NCBI GenBank assembly: GCA_964601515.1
Contig: CAZRNU010000060.1
Location: 1 to 17,607 of the forward strand
Direction of reading: 5' to 3'
Source: PWND01 sp964601515
GTDB taxonomy: Bacteria > Bacteroidota > Bacteroidia > Bacteroidales > UBA7960
DNA: 17,607 bases
Below are positions 15,574-17,607 of the stretch, in pieces. Position 1 is the first letter of the stretch; each line of letters starts with the position of its first letter. The position numbers and the translations under genes are program-made. The notes beneath the pieces were generated by a model. That model was given only the letters and a program-made list of their open reading frames with translations. It was not told where the DNA came from and searched no databases.

Positions 15574-16059
15574 TTATTTATTCTTTTCCAATCTTTTGTT
15601 AATTATGTTTGCCCACTTTTCAGTTACAATGAGCTCGTCTGAAAAAGAAGTATTTTCATCAGAATTAAAGAGCTCGAGTTCAACTGTGGGGTTGTTTTTG
15701 TCGAGAGGAATAAACGCTAATTTTATTTTTTCAATTGCACTTAAATTCCCTTTGTTGGTTTTAACTTTTCTGGAGATATTTTTTACCTCACAGCATCTGT
15801 ATTCACTAAGCATAAGGTTTTGTATATTTTCTTTGCCATTAAATTTGTGAACAAAAAAAAGATGATTTTTATTTTCGTCAATGCCAATTGCTGAGTTTGT
15901 CAGGTAGTCAGAGATTGTTATTTTGCAATTATTATCTTTAGCAACATTAGTTATAGTTTCTTTTATTTGTTTCCCACTTTTATTTTTGTTAATACTTAGC
16001 AGTATAAATGGAAATACAAAAAGAACAGCCACTAATACGCCTATTAGTATTGTACTCAT
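15574..16059 (-). CDS. Membrane-anchored protein of unknown function
   Basis: A 161-residue protein not matched to a named family. Residues 3-22 (TILIGVLVAVLFVFPFILLS) form one N-terminal membrane helix with the short leader MS. The rest is soluble and probably cytoplasmic. It contains NNCKITISDYLTNSAIGIDENKNHLFFVHKF (about 43-74), then NLMLSEYRCCEVKNISRKV and VELELFNSDENTSF. The pattern 'aIGiD...k.lff....' followed by 'i.l.....c.v' reads as a small beta-rich domain like PH or bPH-type folds, and similar proteins appear to be widespread but uncharacterised in Bacteroidota (memory, not a search). The gene lies 10 nt upstream of the PHO4-like permease and so is likely its operon partner, possibly an accessory protein. 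The promoter should lie within 16060-16146, but I see no clean motif. Confidence 0.8.
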   Translation of the reverse strand: MSTILIGVLVAVLFVFPFILLSINKNKSGKQIKETITNVAKDNNCKITISDYLTNSAIGIDENKNHLFFVHKFNGKENIQNLMLSEYRCCEVKNISRKVKTNKGNLSAIEKIKLAFIPLDKNNPTVELELFNSDENTSFSDELIVTEKWANIINKRLEKNK

Positions 16060-16103
16060 TTTGCTTGATGTTATTTCGTTAATATCCTGTAATTAATAAA
16101 GTT

Positions 16104-16128
16104 GATTGAAACCATGTTTTTTTCAACC
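16104..16128 (-). terminator. Possible terminator hairpin after the 125-residue ORF
   Basis: GATTGAAA (16104-16111) and TTTCAACC (16121-16128) form an 8-bp stem with one G-T pair and a 9-nt loop, 19 nt beyond the stop of the leftward ORF at 16147. On the minus strand a short AT-rich stretch follows, not a true T tract. Confidence 0.3.
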
Positions 16129-16146
16129 TAAAAATTATAATTAAAG

Positions 16147-16524
16147 CTACCAGAAATATTGGAAAGGGAAAAAGATGGCCTTTCGACCATAGGAAATTAG
16201 CTTGTTTTTTAAGAAAAAATTATATTTTTTAAAATATAATATGGTGTGTTGCTCAATAAAAGGTAATAGAGCTAATGAAGTTTTAGAATTCTTTATAAGG
16301 GAACTACAACTATTGAAGTAAATGCTGCCAGTGTTTTTAGCTGTTATTGCTGTGTTTTGCAAGAATGGTTGCGGCAATAAAAGAACAACATTTGCATTAG
16401 ATTTATTGGGAGGTTCATTAAAAGTATGCTCGAAACAACAGCCGCTTGTATAGGACGATCCTATCAAAATGGCAAAAACCAACAGAATCAATATTAAGCT
16501 GAAATAATTGAAAATTGATTTCAT
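16147..16524 (-). CDS. Small putative exported protein of unknown function
   Basis: A 125-residue ORF from ATG 16524; a TTG two codons upstream is less likely. The N-terminus is signal-peptide- or anchor-like (MKSIFNYFSLILILLVFAILIGSSYTSG, about 1-28), then GCCFEHTFNEPPNKSN. The mature part contains VVLLLPQPFLQNTAI and a further Cys, then a basic aromatic C-terminus (LYFKKYNFFLKNKLIS, FFPFQYFW) of unusual composition, which could be readthrough into non-coding DNA after a frameshift. I recognise no family. It is flanked by non-coding stretches on both sides and seems to be monocistronic. Coding reality is moderately supported: the signal peptide is convincing, the C-terminal half less so. Confidence 0.5.
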   Translation of the reverse strand: MKSIFNYFSLILILLVFAILIGSSYTSGCCFEHTFNEPPNKSNANVVLLLPQPFLQNTAITAKNTGSIYFNSCSSLIKNSKTSLALLPFIEQHTILYFKKYNFFLKNKLISYGRKAIFFPFQYFW

Positions 16525-16609
16525 TAGCAAGCTTTTCCTGTTGATAATAGATGAGTTTATCTACTGTTAAATTATGAATTTTCTATGCAAAATCTATCAT
16601 AATTGACAA

Positions 16610-16617
16610 CAAAATTA
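16610..16617 (-). promoter_or_regulatory. Possible -7 element upstream of the small exported ORF
   Basis: Minus-strand TAATTTTG fits TAnnTTTG about 86 nt before ATG 16524. A TTTG lies 15 nt upstream, closer than the usual -33 spacing. Weak evidence. Confidence 0.25.
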
Positions 16618-16681
16618 GAGATTATTGTATTACAAATGTGGATGTTCATAAAATATTTATGGTAATAACAATATATGCTAG

Positions 16682-16733
16682 TGCGGAGATTAATTGCATA
16701 TTCTGCATGTCCACAATCTGATTAATCTCCGCA
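16682..16733. repeat. Perfect 13-bp inverted repeat (long hairpin) in gene-free DNA
   Basis: TGCGGAGATTAAT (16682-16694) and ATTAATCTCCGCA (16721-16733) are exact reverse complements around a 26-nt loop. The loop holds two copies of TGCAT. No T tract follows on either strand, so it is not a classic terminator. It is the strongest structure in the 382-nt region 16531-16912, in which I see no ORF. It could be a small structured RNA, a recombination/regulator site, or a remnant of a mobile palindromic element. Confidence 0.6.
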
Positions 16734-16748
16734 TATTTAATTAGAATA

Positions 16749-16763
16749 GGAGAGTTTTTCTCC
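16749..16763. repeat. Short hairpin repeating the CTCCGCA motif
   Basis: GGAGA-GTTTT-TCTCC is a 5-bp stem 15 nt after the long inverted repeat. Its right arm continues as TCTCCGCA (16759-16766), repeating 8 nt of the long hairpin's right arm. The two structures may be parts of one repeat element. Confidence 0.4.
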
Positions 16764-16780
16764 GCAAATCAATTTTCAGG

Positions 16781-16811
16781 CAATGAATTTATGCATCAAT
16801 GAATGTTATGC
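16781..16811 (+). repeat. Imperfect 15-nt direct repeat
   Basis: CAATGAATTTATGC (16781-16794) is followed by CAATGAATGTTATGC (16797-16811), differing by one inserted base. It adds to the repeat-rich nature of 16531-16912. Confidence 0.4.
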
Positions 16812-16873
16812 CTTCAAATCAAATCTATCTGCGTTCATTACTTTTACCCACGCGTTGACAAAGACATTCTTGC

Positions 16874-16896
16874 ATTATACAACCGCAGTGTATAAT
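16874..16896 (-). terminator. Hairpin downstream of the T9SS cargo gene
   Basis: ATTATACA (16874-16881) and TGTATAAT (16889-16896) form a perfect 8-bp stem with a 7-nt loop, 16 nt beyond the stop of the leftward T9SS gene. No T tract follows on the minus strand, so termination is a guess from position. A palindrome CAAAATAATTATTTTG (16905-16920) overlaps the stop codon. Confidence 0.4.
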
Positions 16897-16912
16897 ACAC
16901 AAGGCAAAATAA

Positions 16913-17607
16913 TTATTTTGAAATCAAAACTCTAGCCTTGCTAACAGACCTCTTATTCACCTGAATATCCAAAAAGTATAAACCAGGAGCAACATCTGAT
17001 ACATTAAGAATAATTACTCCCTCTGACGTTAGGTTATAAATAGCTCTAACTGATTTTCCAAGAGTATTATATAGGCTAATATCTATATTATTCTCTCTGT
17101 TTTTGGCGCCTTCGATAAAAACTATGTTTAAAATATCTCTGGTCGGATTAGGGAATACATTAATCTTATAACCCACGTTGGTTGCAATCATAATTGAATT
17201 AATTAATGAGAAATGGGCCACTAAATCTCTATCAGATGTCGCATTAAAGCTATAATTAGGATTTATTGACACCTCATTACCGTCTTCAGTCCAATTTACA
17301 AAATCAAACCCCTCATTCGGGCTGGCAACCAGATTGACCGCAGAGCCGTGGCTGTAGTTTCCTGCACCAGTTATGGTACCGCCTTCAACGGGATTTGCAA
17401 CGGCAGTAATGGTGTAAGATTGAATCGCAAAGTTTGCCACCAAATTCCGCTCCTCTGTTGCGGTGAAGCTGTATTCAGGGTTAGTTGATATCTCTGTTCC
17501 ATCTTCAGTCCAGTTCACAAACTCGTAACCCTCATTCGGACCGGCAACCAGATTGACCGCAGAGCCGTGGCTGTAGTTTCCTGCACCAGTTATGGTACCG
17601 CCTTCAA
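16913..17607 (-). CDS. T9SS-secreted repeat protein with C-terminal type A sorting domain, C-terminal part
   Basis: About 230 codons are visible; the frame is open through the right window edge, and a GTG at 17518 is an internal Val, not a start. Two copies of a 73-residue unit are seen: EGGTITGAGNYSHGSAVNLVA, then PNEG(Y/F)(E/D)FVNWTEDG, then NP.YSF.AT..R.LVA.F. This is the pattern of 'bacterial repeat' (Flg_new_2/InlB B-like) beta-domains common in surface proteins. The last 75-80 residues form a type A sorting domain: INVFPNPTRDILNIVF, then ISLYNTLGKSV, then LNVSDVAPGLYFLDIQ, ending KARVLISK. This domain directs export by the type IX system and is then cleaved. The protein is therefore a secreted or surface-attached modular protein. 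The functional N-terminal domain is outside the window. Confidence 0.93.
   Translation of the reverse strand, partial: EGGTITGAGNYSHGSAVNLVAGPNEGYEFVNWTEDGTEISTNPEYSFTATEERNLVANFAIQSYTITAVANPVEGGTITGAGNYSHGSAVNLVASPNEGFDFVNWTEDGNEVSINPNYSFNATSDRDLVAHFSLINSIMIATNVGYKINVFPNPTRDILNIVFIEGAKNRENNIDISLYNTLGKSVRAIYNLTSEGVIILNVSDVAPGLYFLDIQVNKRSVSKARVLISK
17204..17607 (-). repeat. 219-bp tandem coding repeats
   Basis: Two units with a period of 219 bp (73 codons): 17387-17605 and the shorter final unit 17204-17386. The stretch 17324-17388 is identical base for base to 17543-17607, at least 65 nt up to the window edge, while the rest of the unit has diverged. Such local identity points to recent gene conversion or unit duplication, and makes copy number prone to change and to mis-assembly. 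Confidence 0.85.

Noticed and set aside
16905..16920. Perfect palindrome CAAAATAATTATTTTG as an operator
   Set aside because: It overlaps the stop codon of the T9SS gene and is purely AT with CG ends. Such palindromes are common by chance in this AT-rich DNA.
1..17607. CRISPR array, tRNA, transposase or phage genes
   Set aside because: No regularly spaced repeats, tRNA-like cloverleaf sequences or recognisable mobile-element proteins were seen on reading either strand by eye.

Overview
The window looks like a piece of a Bacteroidota genome, probably Bacteroidia and probably a metagenome assembly. It is AT-rich. One surface protein ends in a type IX secretion (T9SS) sorting domain, and a glycosidase carries a lipobox followed by acidic residues. 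Several intergenic regions hold the Bacteroidetes -7 promoter motif TAnnTTTG, and Shine-Dalgarno sequences are weak or absent. A run of exactly 100 N (11732-11831) marks a scaffold join.

Left part (1-5462): the N-terminus of a leftward RND-efflux adaptor protein diverges from a rightward pair of genes. The first of the pair is a TonB-dependent outer-membrane receptor split by one apparent base loss in a T7 tract near 1472-1478. The second starts 7 nt after it and encodes an 868-residue signalling protein with a signal peptide, TPRs, coiled coil, one membrane helix, more coiled coil and a SpoIIE/PP2C phosphatase. A short region with a degenerate repeat-like element and a GC-rich palindrome follows (5463-5620).

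Middle (5621-11381): aspartate ammonia-lyase (aspA) carries an N-terminal Crp-like cyclic-nucleotide-binding domain. It converges on a leftward series of small membrane proteins. In transcription order these are a DUF486/DMT protein, a DmeF-like CDF metal exporter, a TauE/SafE permease, a hemolysin III/PAQR protein, the Mn exporter MntP and the mechanosensitive channel MscL. They look like a set for ion, metal and osmotic homeostasis.

Scaffold gap (11382-11981): a good Bacteroidetes promoter faces right into the gap, and a 49-codon C-terminal fragment emerges from it. The contig ends share a 7-nt overlap. Closing the gap on it gives a continuous signal-peptide-like reading frame.

Right part (11996-17607), all leftward: a GH13 alpha-amylase lipoprotein; a CaCA Na+/Ca2+ exchanger, a PiT/PHO4-like permease and an unknown membrane-anchored protein, closely spaced as a likely operon; an unknown short exported protein; a gene-free stretch of about 380 nt rich in inverted repeats; and the C-terminal part of a large repeat-bearing T9SS cargo protein that runs off the window. 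No tRNA, rRNA, CRISPR array, transposase or phage gene was recognised. The most unusual items are the sensor-lyase fusion, the receptor/phosphatase pair and the hairpin-rich intergenic region. No defence or other wholly novel system can be supported.
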